NCBI GenBank assembly: GCA_963697355.1
Contig: CAVONV010000021.1
Location: 496,001-560,000 of the forward strand
DNA length: 64,000 nucleotides
DNA from: CAVONV01 sp963697355
GTDB lineage: Bacteria; Acidobacteriota; Vicinamibacteria; Marinacidobacterales; DATDRI01
Direction of reading: 5' to 3'
A program made the translations under genes and the position numbers. Of the stretch, positions 1-8,473 are shown piece after piece. The notes below the pieces were generated by a model that did not search any database, was not told the DNA's origin, and saw nothing but the letters and a program-made list of their open reading frames with translations. Within the stretch, counting starts at the first letter, position 1. Each line of letters starts with the position of its first letter.

Positions 1-176
1 CCGTCTTGCTCGAAGACCTTGTCTTCCGGTTGAGAGCTCTCGTCCAGAGCGAGCTGATACTGAAATCCGGAACAGCCACCACCGACGACCCGTATCCGTA
101 ATCCGGCGTCGGGCTTCCCGTTCTCAGACAGGAACTCCTTGACTTTCTCTGAAGCTGTGTTGGTCAATGTTACCAT
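1..176 (-). CDS. erpA: ErpA/IscA-family Fe-S cluster insertion protein, N-terminal part (runs off window)
   Basis: A-type carrier that passes iron-sulfur clusters to apo-enzymes in the cytoplasm. The visible 58 residues start MVTLTNTASEKV and contain GGGCSGFQYQL at about residues 35-45. The GGGCSGFQY form, carrying the first of three cluster-binding cysteines, is closer to ErpA than to IscA or SufA. The C-terminal CGCG part lies beyond the window edge. The ATG at 174-176 follows a GGAAGGAAA ribosome binding site, and a good sigma-70 promoter sits about 75 bp upstream, so the gene is probably transcribed on its own. Family assignment is firm; ErpA rather than another A-type protein is inference. 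Confidence 0.85.
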   Translation of the reverse strand, partial: MVTLTNTASEKVKEFLSENGKPDAGLRIRVVGGGCSGFQYQLALDESSQPEDKVFEQD

Positions 177-253
177 TCGTTTCCTTCCCCCATTAGTAGA
201 TGTATGCCGGCCGGGCGGTTTCCGGTCTAGTTCACTTACACCATAGAACATCC

Positions 254-282
254 ACTATACAAACCCATACTAATCCTGTCAA
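254..282 (-). promoter_or_regulatory. sigma-70 promoter for the ErpA-type gene
   Basis: On the minus strand TTGACA (282-277) and TATAGT (259-254) are separated by exactly 17 bases. Transcription would start near 247 and give a leader of about 70 nt before the ATG at 176. The site lies between the end of the radical SAM gene and the ErpA gene, so it uncouples the latter from the heme operon. Confidence 0.75.
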
Positions 283-311
283 GAAAGTTAAAGACCCTTG
301 TTCGCAGACGG

Positions 312-2246
312 TTAGACTTGTTCAGGCCGGGTGGAAAGTCCTTCGTTTGCACACCTTTTTGATGGGTGCCTTTTGCCTGTGCGTTTCATCATTTCGAGCA
401 GGACTCGGTAAGGATCTTCGTTGACAGCCAAGCTGAGCACTTGTCTGCCTTCTTGGAACATAAGCCGCTTGGCGACCATATCTGATAAGAATCTCTGTAG
501 TTGGTCTGATGAAAACCGGGAAAACTGGTTTTGTATCTCTCTAAGGGGTTTTCTCGTTTCACAGAACCGATAGATGGCGCCTGTAGGTCCGCGGAGCCGA
601 AAAGTCTCCACCTTGGCCCCCTCCGTTCGCCGGCGAACGAGAAGGAAATCTCCTACATCGCGAAAGCTGAGCAAAGGCATTGGAAAGTGCTGTCGGCGCA
701 GGGATTGATACTGCTCGCGCCAGCGTTTGACCTCCCGGGCAACAGGGCGCCAGAGGCGCTGTTGCTCCTTGCGATCGCCGACATAGGTCTTTCTCATCAA
801 ACTCAGAGAATCTGCCAAGGAATTGGGGAGCAAACGGTGGTAGTAGGGGTGATTCGAGATGCCGCGAACTCCGTATCGGCCTGGGTCGAGAAATACGGGG
901 CTGTTGTGGCCCAACCAGAACGGAACAATTTGTAGTGGTTGATAGGGTGCCACGAAACTCAGGTTCTCGAGAGTCTCAGCCACGTCTTCGGCATCACTTC
1001 CCGGAAAACCGAGCATGATATTGGATAGGTTTTGGATTCCAAGCTCTTCACAATGCTTCATGACCTCGATGTTCTGGATGGCCGTGGTCCCCTTGTTGAT
1101 CTTGTGTAGGAGCTTGGAGCTCAGGCTCTCTATACCGACCTGCACTTGCGTCACGCCTGCTTGACGCATGGCTATGAACTGATCGCGTGATACCGATGCC
1201 CGAAGTTCTGTGAATATCTCGAAGCTGCGATCCATGGCCTGGATGCTGTCGAATAGCCCATCGAGCTTGGCTGGATCGAGATTGTTGTCCACAAAGAAGA
1301 ACTTGGGGCTGGCGTGCTTTCGCGCCAACTCCTCCATTTCACGCGCCACTTGCATGGGCTGCTTGCTCCGGTATCCCTCCCATTGGATGTTCAGGTTGCA
1401 GAATCCGCAGGCTCGGTCAACCGAGCCGGACGTCACTTTATGCCACCAGCAGCCGCGTGATGTCTCAACGGGCAGAAAAGGAACGAGATTTTTCAGCTTG
1501 GGTTGGCGATTGAACTCCCGAAAGTAACTTTCGTAGTCGGGCATGGGAAGCTCGCGGAGGTCTGGTAGTTGACTGAGTCCGCCGCCTTTGATTCGACCTT
1601 CGGCGTTGCGCCACATCAAGCCGGAGGAGTCTAACCTCTCTAAAGCGTCCTCTTCGAGGCCCTGGATCAATTCCAGTAGTGGCAGCTCGCCTTCGCCACT
1701 GACGGCGAAGTCGATCTCGGGCATGTGCTCCATCAAGCCGCGACCCAGCTCGCCGGCGCAACTGGAACCGCCTATGACGATCCGGCATTCGGGGTGAAGG
1801 GCGCGGATCGTTTTGATCATGTACAAAGAGGAGGTCAGCTGTGTGTGACAAAGAGACAAACCGATGAGGTCATAGGAGGACCAAGGTAGGCTGAGATGCC
1901 GGTCCTCGTGGAGATTCTCGATTTGAGCACTGATCGACGCGAGGTCCAGTTGAATCTGATTCGCTTTAGCCCGCTGCTCTCGTCGGACCAGGTCTATGAT
2001 TTCCTGGTGCTTGTCCGGATTGAGCAGAAAGCCGTAGACGGACTCCGCCACCCAACTCTGCTCGGCGATGTTGTTGTACGTCCAAGGACCTAGAAGCTCC
2101 GCTACCTCGAGGTAGGGGTGGAAGCAGTCGACCTCAATGTCGGGCTTCTTGGCATGAAGGTAGCTCTTCAGTGTCCCCAGTTGGATGGAGGGGCGATCGG
2201 CCAGTGGCCATGGCATTGAGATGAGTGCAAGGCGAAATGCTGACAT
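312..2246 (-). CDS. Cobalamin-binding radical SAM enzyme, RiPP-maturation type
   Basis: A 644-aa B12-dependent radical SAM protein resembling the family called RiPP maturation radical SAM protein 1 (TIGR03975 type). Residues 1-200 form the cobalamin-binding domain (VIGGSSCAGELG, FAVSGEGELPLLEL). The radical SAM core follows, with ETSRGCWW, then CGFCNLN, then VQVGIESLS. The three cluster cysteines appear to be C266, C280 and C283, a CX13CX2C spacing instead of the standard CX3CX2C; an extended first gap after GCWW is typical of this family, but this one is unusually long. The last 90 residues look like a winged-helix domain. Members are expected to methylate or otherwise modify peptides. It is last in the heme operon behind a Rieske protein, and no precursor gene is adjacent. 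Its substrate is unknown; peptides at 11120-11317 are candidates by inference only. Confidence 0.8.
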   Translation of the reverse strand: MSAFRLALISMPWPLADRPSIQLGTLKSYLHAKKPDIEVDCFHPYLEVAELLGPWTYNNIAEQSWVAESVYGFLLNPDKHQEIIDLVRREQRAKANQIQLDLASISAQIENLHEDRHLSLPWSSYDLIGLSLCHTQLTSSLYMIKTIRALHPECRIVIGGSSCAGELGRGLMEHMPEIDFAVSGEGELPLLELIQGLEEDALERLDSSGLMWRNAEGRIKGGGLSQLPDLRELPMPDYESYFREFNRQPKLKNLVPFLPVETSRGCWWHKVTSGSVDRACGFCNLNIQWEGYRSKQPMQVAREMEELARKHASPKFFFVDNNLDPAKLDGLFDSIQAMDRSFEIFTELRASVSRDQFIAMRQAGVTQVQVGIESLSSKLLHKINKGTTAIQNIEVMKHCEELGIQNLSNIMLGFPGSDAEDVAETLENLSFVAPYQPLQIVPFWLGHNSPVFLDPGRYGVRGISNHPYYHRLLPNSLADSLSLMRKTYVGDRKEQQRLWRPVAREVKRWREQYQSLRRQHFPMPLLSFRDVGDFLLVRRRTEGAKVETFRLRGPTGAIYRFCETRKPLREIQNQFSRFSSDQLQRFLSDMVAKRLMFQEGRQVLSLAVNEDPYRVLLEMMKRTGKRHPSKRCANEGLSTRPEQV

Positions 2247-2391
2247 GCGGCTACCGTCTTATCCTATCCACTTGCTGGACTCAGAGTGCACTAGGCCAGC
2301 ACGAGGTGAATTCTTGAAAACAACAGAGGTTGAACTGACCCCATGCCGTGTAGAGGATGTCACGCTGAAGACATCTTTCTTGTGATCCAGT

Positions 2392-2693
2392 TCACTCGAA
2401 CATGACGAAAGATCCTGCCCGTCCACTCGCGTGGGGTATGCGCTCACGCGCGACAAGGGATTCGCGGGAGAGACCCCCGTCCGAATGTCGAACTGCCATT
2501 GGTGCCATGGGCAGGAGGCGATGTGATGTTGGACGTGGCCCTCATGGAGAGAGCCGCCTTTATGGGGACACTCGTCATCGATAGCAAAAAACTCTCCATC
2601 GTAACGAAAGACCGCAATCCTCTTTTCGCCGACTTCAACTATAAGACTCTCGCCGTCCTCTAGATCATGCACGGAGGCGACACGATGCTCCAC
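2392..2693 (-). CDS. Rieske [2Fe-2S] ferredoxin-like protein (apparent frameshift near its end)
   Basis: A small soluble Rieske protein of the NirD/dioxygenase-ferredoxin type, probably an electron carrier. Both cluster motifs are present: ECPHKGG (Cys-X-His) near residue 42 and CPWHQW (Cys-X2-His) near residue 61. GTG start at 2693 behind AAGGAG. As read, the frame continues to 2259 with an unrelated tail after VDGQDL. Adding one T to the TTT run near 2412 gives the normal family ending DLFVMFE and a stop at 2392, so I place the end there. It sits between hemL and the radical SAM gene; a role as electron donor to that enzyme is speculation. Confidence 0.75.
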
Positions 2694-2698
2694 CCTAT

Positions 2699-2744
2699 TC
2701 CGGCTCCTTCCTACTTTCTCCTTTATACTCTCTCCTTGCTCCCT
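2699..2744. repeat. Polypyrimidine/polypurine intergenic tract
   Basis: A TTCCTACTTTCTCCTTT-like tract fills the gap between hemL and the Rieske gene. It resembles longer tracts at 27224-27274, 44300-44460 and 50706-50790, and would be the weakest member of that group. Confidence 0.4.
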
Positions 2745-4034
2745 TCATCTGAATGCAAGTTTGAGGCTTTCCCTTCCCGCCTCCAGCGTCTTTTCGATGT
2801 CTTCGTCGGTATGTGCCGTCGATACAAAAAGCGCTTCAAACTGTGACGGCGCTAGGTAGATGCCTCTTTCGAGCATTGCGCGGAAATAAGAAGCATGTCG
2901 ACGGGTGTCAGATTGACCGGCATCGGCCATTTCTCTCACTTCAGGAGGTCTGAAGAAAAGAGTCATCATCGAGCCCACACGATTGACCGTCAAATCGAGG
3001 GCGAGCTCTTTCAAAGTCTCGCGGATACCTGCTTCGAGCCGCTTCGATGTCTCTTCCAATCGATTCCACGGCTTTTGTTCCTCGAGTAGCTCGAGCTGGG
3101 CCAAACCGGCGCTCATGGCGAGTGGGTTTCCGGACAAGGTCCCCGCCTGGTAAACGGGACCGACGGGCGCCATTTGCTCCATGAGGTCGCGCCGGCCTCC
3201 GTAGGAGGCAGCAGGAAGTCCTCCGCCGATGATCTTTCCGAGCACGGTTAGGTCGGGTGTAATGCCGTAGAGCTCTTGCGCCCCGCCCCGAGCGACCCGG
3301 AACCCAGTAATCACTTCATCGAAGATGAGAAGAGCCCCTTCCCGGGTGCAAATGGTACGAAGACCCTCCAAGAACCCGGGAGCCGGTGGTATGACGCCCA
3401 TGTTGCCGGCAATCGGCTCCACGATCACAGCAGCGACGCGTCCCCGGTTGGTCTCGACGAGAGCCTCCACTGAGCTCAAGTCGTTGTAGCTTGCGACGAG
3501 CGTGTCGGCCGCCACATGACTCGGAACGCCCGGACTGTCCGGGACGCCGAAGGTTAGAGCTCCTGATCGAGCCTTGATGAGAAAGCTGTCCCCGTGACCG
3601 TGGTAGCAACCATCAAACTTGATGAGAATATCGCGACCGGTCGCCGCACGGGCGAGGCGAACGGCACTCATAGCTGCTTCCGTTCCTGAATTGACCATGC
3701 GGGTCATTTCTATAGACGGAACCATGCTGCAAACGAGCTCGGCCATCCTCAGCTCGAGCTCCGTAGGAGCACCGAAGCTTGTCCCTCTCTCCAGCGCTTT
3801 GCGAACGGCTTCGACGACTCGGGGGTGAGCATGGCCGAAGATGAATGGCCCCCAAGAGTTGACAAAATCGATGTATTCGTTGCCGTCAACATCTCTCAGG
3901 CGGCTTCCTTGACCCGAGGAGATGAAAGGAGGAGTCGTGCCGACCTTATTGAAAGCACGTACCGGAGAGTTGACTCCACCGGGGATTCGTTCTTTGGCTG
4001 ATTCCATGAGCTCGTTGCTGCGGTACCATCTCAC
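2745..4034 (-). CDS. hemL: Glutamate-1-semialdehyde 2,1-aminomutase
   Basis: A 429-aa PLP enzyme converting glutamate-1-semialdehyde to 5-aminolevulinate, the second step of the C5 route to heme. Recognised from NELMESAKERIPGGVNSPVRA at the start, the FVNSWGPFIFGHAHP region, DEVITGFR and TVLGKIIGGGLPAA, which carries the PLP-binding lysine. Full length for the family. GTG start at 4034 with TAGGAGA upstream, two bases after the hemD stop, so translation is probably coupled. Together with hemA this shows that 5-aminolevulinate is made from glutamyl-tRNA. Confidence 0.97.
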   Translation of the reverse strand: MRWYRSNELMESAKERIPGGVNSPVRAFNKVGTTPPFISSGQGSRLRDVDGNEYIDFVNSWGPFIFGHAHPRVVEAVRKALERGTSFGAPTELELRMAELVCSMVPSIEMTRMVNSGTEAAMSAVRLARAATGRDILIKFDGCYHGHGDSFLIKARSGALTFGVPDSPGVPSHVAADTLVASYNDLSSVEALVETNRGRVAAVIVEPIAGNMGVIPPAPGFLEGLRTICTREGALLIFDEVITGFRVARGGAQELYGITPDLTVLGKIIGGGLPAASYGGRRDLMEQMAPVGPVYQAGTLSGNPLAMSAGLAQLELLEEQKPWNRLEETSKRLEAGIRETLKELALDLTVNRVGSMMTLFFRPPEVREMADAGQSDTRRHASYFRAMLERGIYLAPSQFEALFVSTAHTDEDIEKTLEAGRESLKLAFR

Positions 4035-4036
4035 TT

Positions 4037-4852
4037 TTACGATCTCCTACTCTCTCGAGAGTCCACTTTCGCGAAATAGTTGACAATGGCGTCGATGAGT
4101 CCATCGGACGTGTACTCCTTGGCCTCGATCGCCGGCTCGAAGCCATATTCCCGCAACACCTGGCTCGTGATGGGCCCGATACTTGCTGGTAGAAACTTGT
4201 CCCTCAAACCAAGCCGGTCATCGACTGCAGAGAAGAAGTTCCTGACCGTGGAGCCACTCGTAAACGTAACGACGTCGATGATGCCTTGTGAGACGAGGTC
4301 GATGGCTCGACGGATATCCTCTAGCGACGGGACCGTGCGATAGGCCACTACGACGTCCACTTCTACGCCTTCGCTTCTTAGGAGCTCCGGCAAGGCCTTC
4401 CGTGCGATGTCGGCCCTCGGCAAGAGGACCCTGCATCCTTCCAAGGGTCCAGACTTTTTGAGCGCCTCGAAGACTTCTTCCGCAACAAAACGTTCTGGTA
4501 CGACATCCACCTTGAGACCCTTGGCCTCGAGCTCGTCTCGTGTCGCGGGGCCGATGGCAGCCAACTTGGCCTTCGCCAACCTGCGCTCATCAACGCCGAT
4601 GGCGCTCATCCTACCCAAGAAGTGCTTTACGCCGTTGACGCTTGTGAAGATGATCCACTGGTAAGCTGCTATCCGTCGGATCGCTTCATCTACTGCAGTC
4701 CAATCCAGCGGGGGCTCGATCCGGATGGTTGGTGCCTCGATGACCTCTGCACCGTTGAGGCTTAGTCCATCCGCTAAGCCCGCGGACTGTTCACGGGGTC
4801 GGCTTACCAAGATGCGTCTTCCCTGGAGCCTGTTCGTATTCTGAAGTGTCAT
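4037..4852 (-). CDS. hemD: Uroporphyrinogen-III synthase
   Basis: A 271-aa protein that closes hydroxymethylbilane, with inversion of ring D, to uroporphyrinogen III. The family is poorly conserved, but GRRILVSRPREQ near the start, IIFTSVNGVKHFL near residue 65 and VVTFTSGSTVRNF near residue 200 are the usual HemD landmarks. It lies between hemC (24 bp upstream) and hemL (2 bp downstream), which supports the call. No C-terminal methyltransferase fusion is present. Confidence 0.93.
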   Translation of the reverse strand: MTLQNTNRLQGRRILVSRPREQSAGLADGLSLNGAEVIEAPTIRIEPPLDWTAVDEAIRRIAAYQWIIFTSVNGVKHFLGRMSAIGVDERRLAKAKLAAIGPATRDELEAKGLKVDVVPERFVAEEVFEALKKSGPLEGCRVLLPRADIARKALPELLRSEGVEVDVVVAYRTVPSLEDIRRAIDLVSQGIIDVVTFTSGSTVRNFFSAVDDRLGLRDKFLPASIGPITSQVLREYGFEPAIEAKEYTSDGLIDAIVNYFAKVDSRESRRS

Positions 4853-4876
4853 ATCGGTCGTTAGGATTCGAGGCCG

Positions 4877-5836
4877 CTAGGCGGTGGGTGACATGTCGTT
4901 GTTCTTGTCGTTCGCCGCACGTCGTACTTCCGCCAAGATCTCTTTTCCTCCCTCCTCGAAGATTCGATCGGCAAGAGCCTCACCGAGCTGTTCAGCCTCG
5001 GAGACCGGCGCCTCCCCTTGTCTTCTCACCACCAGCTGACCGTCAATGGTACCGAGATAGCCTTCCAAGACGACTCGATCTCCAAGGACCGAGCCCAGAG
5101 CGGCGATGGGTACTTGACAACCGCCTTCCAGCCTTCCGAGAAACGCGCGTTCCGATCGGACCGCAATGGCGGTATCCAAGTGTTCGAGCCGGCGCAGCAA
5201 TTCGATGACTTCATGGTCGTCTTCTCGGGCTTCGAGCGCCAGCGCCCCTTGGCCCACCGCCGGAAGGATTTGGTCGGTGGGAATTCGACCTGCGATGTGG
5301 CCTGTGAGTCCCAGGCGTTCCAGGCCGGCTCCAGCGAGCAACATGCCGTCCCAGGAGGATGACTCGAACTTTCGCACTCGGGTCGTAACATTGCCCCTCA
5401 AGTCAACGACTTTCAAGTCGGGACGCATGGCCAGAGCCTGCGATCGTCTCCGAAGGCTCCCTGTCGCCAACACGCCGTTTTCCGGCAGGTCGTCGATCCG
5501 GCGCGATTCTCGCGAGATAAGAACGTCTCGCGGATCTCGCCGGGCGGTAGTAGCCGCGAGAGTGAGTCCGTCTGGAATGAGGCTGGGAACATCCTTCATG
5601 CTATGGACGGCGAAGTCGATGCGGCATTCGGTGAGCGCCGTCTCGATCTCTTTGATGAACAGCCCGCGATCACCCACCCGTGACAAAGGAACATCTGTGA
5701 CGATGTCCCCTCGCGTGCGGATGATCTCGATCTTCATGTCGAGCGTGGGAATTTGTTCTCGAAGACGCGCGATGATGGTACGAGACTGAACTAAGGCGAG
5801 CTCGCTGCCCCTGCTTCCGATTCGCAACTTACGCAT
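4877..5836 (-). CDS. hemC: Hydroxymethylbilane synthase (porphobilinogen deaminase)
   Basis: Polymerises four porphobilinogens into hydroxymethylbilane. Starts MRKLRIGSRGSELALVQS; DFAVHSMKDVPS and LEGGCQVPIAALG, the latter with the dipyrromethane-cofactor cysteine, are intact. The frame is open to 5908, but the ATG at 5836 gives the family N-terminus and overlaps the end of hemA by 8 bp, a typical operon overlap. The C-terminal domain is complete. Confidence 0.96.
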   Translation of the reverse strand: MRKLRIGSRGSELALVQSRTIIARLREQIPTLDMKIEIIRTRGDIVTDVPLSRVGDRGLFIKEIETALTECRIDFAVHSMKDVPSLIPDGLTLAATTARRDPRDVLISRESRRIDDLPENGVLATGSLRRRSQALAMRPDLKVVDLRGNVTTRVRKFESSSWDGMLLAGAGLERLGLTGHIAGRIPTDQILPAVGQGALALEAREDDHEVIELLRRLEHLDTAIAVRSERAFLGRLEGGCQVPIAALGSVLGDRVVLEGYLGTIDGQLVVRRQGEAPVSEAEQLGEALADRIFEEGGKEILAEVRRAANDKNNDMSPTA

Positions 5837-7115
5837 GATCGTCAGATGGATCTCGTGAACGAGGAAGATCGAAAGCTTCGTAGATCGTGTCGATGCGGAG
5901 AGCCCCAAGGTCTTCGTCTTCGCCCCACTGGCGAATGTGACTCATGAGAGGGTGGAGGATCTTGTTGATCACGCTCTCTGTGAGCCGATCGATATGTTCG
6001 CTGTCTTGATTCACAAACCGCTTTCGGTGGCGCGCCACTTCTTGAGAACGAATGGTCTCGATTTTTTCTCGCAGTCTCTTGATGGCCGGGGCCGCCACCA
6101 AAGAGCGTCGCCATACTACGAAGTTCTCGAGCTCTTGTTCCACGATGGTCTCGGCTTTGGGAATCTCCCCTCGGCGCTTTTCCAGGTTCTTTTTGACGAG
6201 GAGACTCATGGAATCCATGTTGTGAAGAAATACGCCGTCTAGCTGCCCGATGCCGGGCTCGAAATCCCGAGGGACGGCAATATCAATGATGTAGATCGGC
6301 GGGCGGGATCGCTTGTGAAGGATCGAGCGCATGAGCTTGACATCAACGATAGGCTCGGTCGCGCCCGTCGAGCTGATCACGATGTCTGCCGAAACCAGAG
6401 CTTCATCCAATCGGTCGAGAGGAAGGGCGCGGCCGCCTAGCTCCCTCGCCAGCTCTTCGGCTTTGCCGAAGGTACGATTGGCAATAGTTAGACGAGACAC
6501 TCCACGCTCCATCATGTGTCTGGCGGTCAGCTTGCCCATTTCCCCTACGCCAATGAGGAGGACCGACCTCGACGATAGATCGCGGAAGATCTTCCCGGCG
6601 AGCTCTGCAGATGCTCCGGCAAGGGATACAGCCCCTCCACCGAGTCGGGTGTTGGTACGCACGCGTTTGCCTACCGAAGCGGCGGCATGGAGTAGCCGAT
6701 TCAGAATAACGCCATTGGTTCTCGTTTCCACCGCCAGTTTGTATGCCCGTTTGACTTGCCCGAGGATCTGAGCCTCACCGAGAATGATCGAGTCTAGGCC
6801 CGCAGCAACTCGGAAGAGATGCCTCACCGACTCCGCATCTGTTAGTGTATAGGCGTATCCAGGGTGCTTGTCGAGGTTGATCTTCTTTTTGTGGTCGATG
6901 AGGTCGCGAATGTAGAGCTCAGCAGCGCCGTTGTCGGCGGCGAGACCGTAGAACTCCGTCCGGTGGCAGGTCGAAAGTACCAGCACTTCGGAGAGGACAT
7001 TTTCGTTCTTCATGCGGGAGAGAAGCTCTCGCACATCGTCGTCGCTCAGAGCCACCTGCTCACGGATCTCCAGAGGAGCGGAGCGATGATTGATGCCGAC
7101 GAGAATCAAATCCAT
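5829..7115 (-). CDS. hemA: Glutamyl-tRNA reductase
   Basis: A 428-aa NADPH-dependent enzyme reducing glutamyl-tRNA to glutamate-1-semialdehyde, the committed step of tetrapyrrole synthesis. Seen: LVGINHRSAPLEIREQ, LSTCHRTEFYG with the catalytic cysteine, HLFRVAAGLDSIILGEAQILGQVK, and the NAD(P)-binding stretch VLLIGVGEMGKLTA. The C-terminal dimerisation helix is complete. The ATG at 7115 lies one base beyond the stop of the upstream CcsA-type gene. Confidence 0.97.
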   Translation of the reverse strand: MDLILVGINHRSAPLEIREQVALSDDDVRELLSRMKNENVLSEVLVLSTCHRTEFYGLAADNGAAELYIRDLIDHKKKINLDKHPGYAYTLTDAESVRHLFRVAAGLDSIILGEAQILGQVKRAYKLAVETRTNGVILNRLLHAAASVGKRVRTNTRLGGGAVSLAGASAELAGKIFRDLSSRSVLLIGVGEMGKLTARHMMERGVSRLTIANRTFGKAEELARELGGRALPLDRLDEALVSADIVISSTGATEPIVDVKLMRSILHKRSRPPIYIIDIAVPRDFEPGIGQLDGVFLHNMDSMSLLVKKNLEKRRGEIPKAETIVEQELENFVVWRRSLVAAPAIKRLREKIETIRSQEVARHRKRFVNQDSEHIDRLTESVINKILHPLMSHIRQWGEDEDLGALRIDTIYEAFDLPRSRDPSDDHA

Positions 7116-7116
7116 C

Positions 7117-7941
7117 TCAGATGAACTCGTGAAACGTGGTCGAGAACAAATTGATGACGACTAACGAGAAAAGGATGACCAAGAAACCCGTGATCGAAGC
7201 AAAGGCAACCCGTCGAGCCGACCAGCCCCAGAGTCTTCCCGCGCCCACCCCAACGCTGTAAATGAGCCATGCGACGAAGGTCACGGCGACCTTGGGGTCC
7301 CATTTCCAGTAGGTCCCGTAGACCTCGACCAACAACATCAGTCCCAGCACCATGGCGATGGTCAGAAAGGCAAAACCGAGAATGGCCGCTCGATACGTGA
7401 AGCCGGACATCACTTCCAGGGACGGAAGCTGTTTGTAGATGAGGCCGAAACGCCTCTTTTTGATGTCATAAAACAGCATGAGGTAGAGCAGTCCGTACAC
7501 GGCAGAGATGGCCATGCCTGAGTAGCCCAAAATGGCGGTAGCCACATGCATGACGAAAATGGGGTTCCAAAGAAGTTCGCTGAAGCTCGTTGGGAGAGCA
7601 ATGAATGCCGAGGATACGAGCTGAAAAGTGAAGACGATCCCCAATATGAACGTTCCCGTGGTCCTTACGCCGGTCCTCCACTCGATAATGATGTACACGA
7701 CTAGGATCGACAACGCCAGGAGCGAGAACGCCTCGAAGACCGTGGCGATGGGAAAGTGCCGATAGTGAACCGTTCTCACCGCCAGATCCGCTGCATGTAG
7801 CAGGGCCGAGGAGTACAGAAGCACGGGCGCAAAGCGCTCGGCGAACGGATCGTTTCGGAAAAAGAGGAGCGTGTAGAAAGCCCAGGTCAAGACATAGAAT
7901 GTGGGAAGCAGTATGTTTAGAGCGTTGATTGTTGTTTCCAC
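7117..7941 (-). CDS. ccsA: HemX/CcsA-like cytochrome c assembly membrane protein
   Basis: A 274-aa protein with about eight predicted membrane segments and the tryptophan-rich heme-handling signature YGTYWKWDPK near residue 210, as in CcsA and HemX. Such proteins move or hold heme for cytochrome c maturation, or regulate glutamyl-tRNA reductase level (HemX). It is the first gene of the heme operon, directly before hemA, which favours HemX by context. The start appears to be GTG at 7941. HemX versus CcsA cannot be decided from sequence alone. Confidence 0.85.
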   Translation of the reverse strand: METTINALNILLPTFYVLTWAFYTLLFFRNDPFAERFAPVLLYSSALLHAADLAVRTVHYRHFPIATVFEAFSLLALSILVVYIIIEWRTGVRTTGTFILGIVFTFQLVSSAFIALPTSFSELLWNPIFVMHVATAILGYSGMAISAVYGLLYLMLFYDIKKRRFGLIYKQLPSLEVMSGFTYRAAILGFAFLTIAMVLGLMLLVEVYGTYWKWDPKVAVTFVAWLIYSVGVGAGRLWGWSARRVAFASITGFLVILFSLVVINLFSTTFHEFI

Positions 7942-8473
7942 GACGAGTCCACTTTCCTACGGCATCATTGGCCTTGTTTCACGAGACAGGTGTTCAATAT
8001 TTGCCATGACACCAGAGACAAATATCAGTTGCGTGTCCCCGATTTTCCGAAACCCTGGTGTTTATATAGCTTACCCAAACGGGACATGCAAAACATGCCA
8101 CTGACCGGCGGACGGGTACCATTCTAGGCTAGTTTGGTGTGTTTGGTGATAGAATGCGCGGAAAAGCCGCATCAAGAGCAACTTAGCCCTGGAGCGACAA
8201 AACTTAGCGTAATCAACTCTGGTGACACAATATGAAGCCATGACCATCGCGGTGAAAAAGGGGAGGTAGGTCCGCAATTCACTCAACCTGAAGCAACGGT
8301 AGTGCGTCTTTCGTGGAATGGCTTTTGTTTCGTGTCCCCTTTTTCCCTGCAAGCAATTCGTCGGATTAGGGTTAGCTATAGGTCGATGAGCCCAGGTAGC
8401 CTTCCCAAGAAAAAAGTGGTGGTGTTATCGCTACGAAAGAGGGCGGCGAACGTCGGTTAGGAGAGTCTCTGCC
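7942..8473. other. Intergenic region between divergent heme operon and peptide-binding protein gene
   Basis: A stretch of about 530 bp with no credible gene. A minus-strand frame (8352-8071) matches nothing I know. The region should hold the heme operon promoter, but I see no clear -35/-10 pair. Near its right end is the left arm of the inverted repeat described at 8334-8378. Confidence 0.5.
8334..8378 (+). repeat. Left arm of 45-bp inverted repeat flanking the peptide-binding protein gene
   Basis: Begins TGTCCCCTTTTTCCCTGCAAG and ends GATTAGGGTTAGCT. The reverse complement of 10205-10248 matches it with three substitutions and one inserted base over about 45 bp. The arms enclose only the gene at 8474-10174. 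Confidence 0.7.

Noticed and set aside
1465..1851. Arg-rich ORF inside the radical SAM gene, and many similar shadow frames across the window
   Set aside because: They overlap well-supported genes and have compositions typical of out-of-frame reading of GC-rich codons.
8071..8352. 93-aa minus-strand ORF between the heme operon and the binding protein
   Set aside because: No start signal, no recognisable sequence, and it ends inside the inverted-repeat arm; likely chance.
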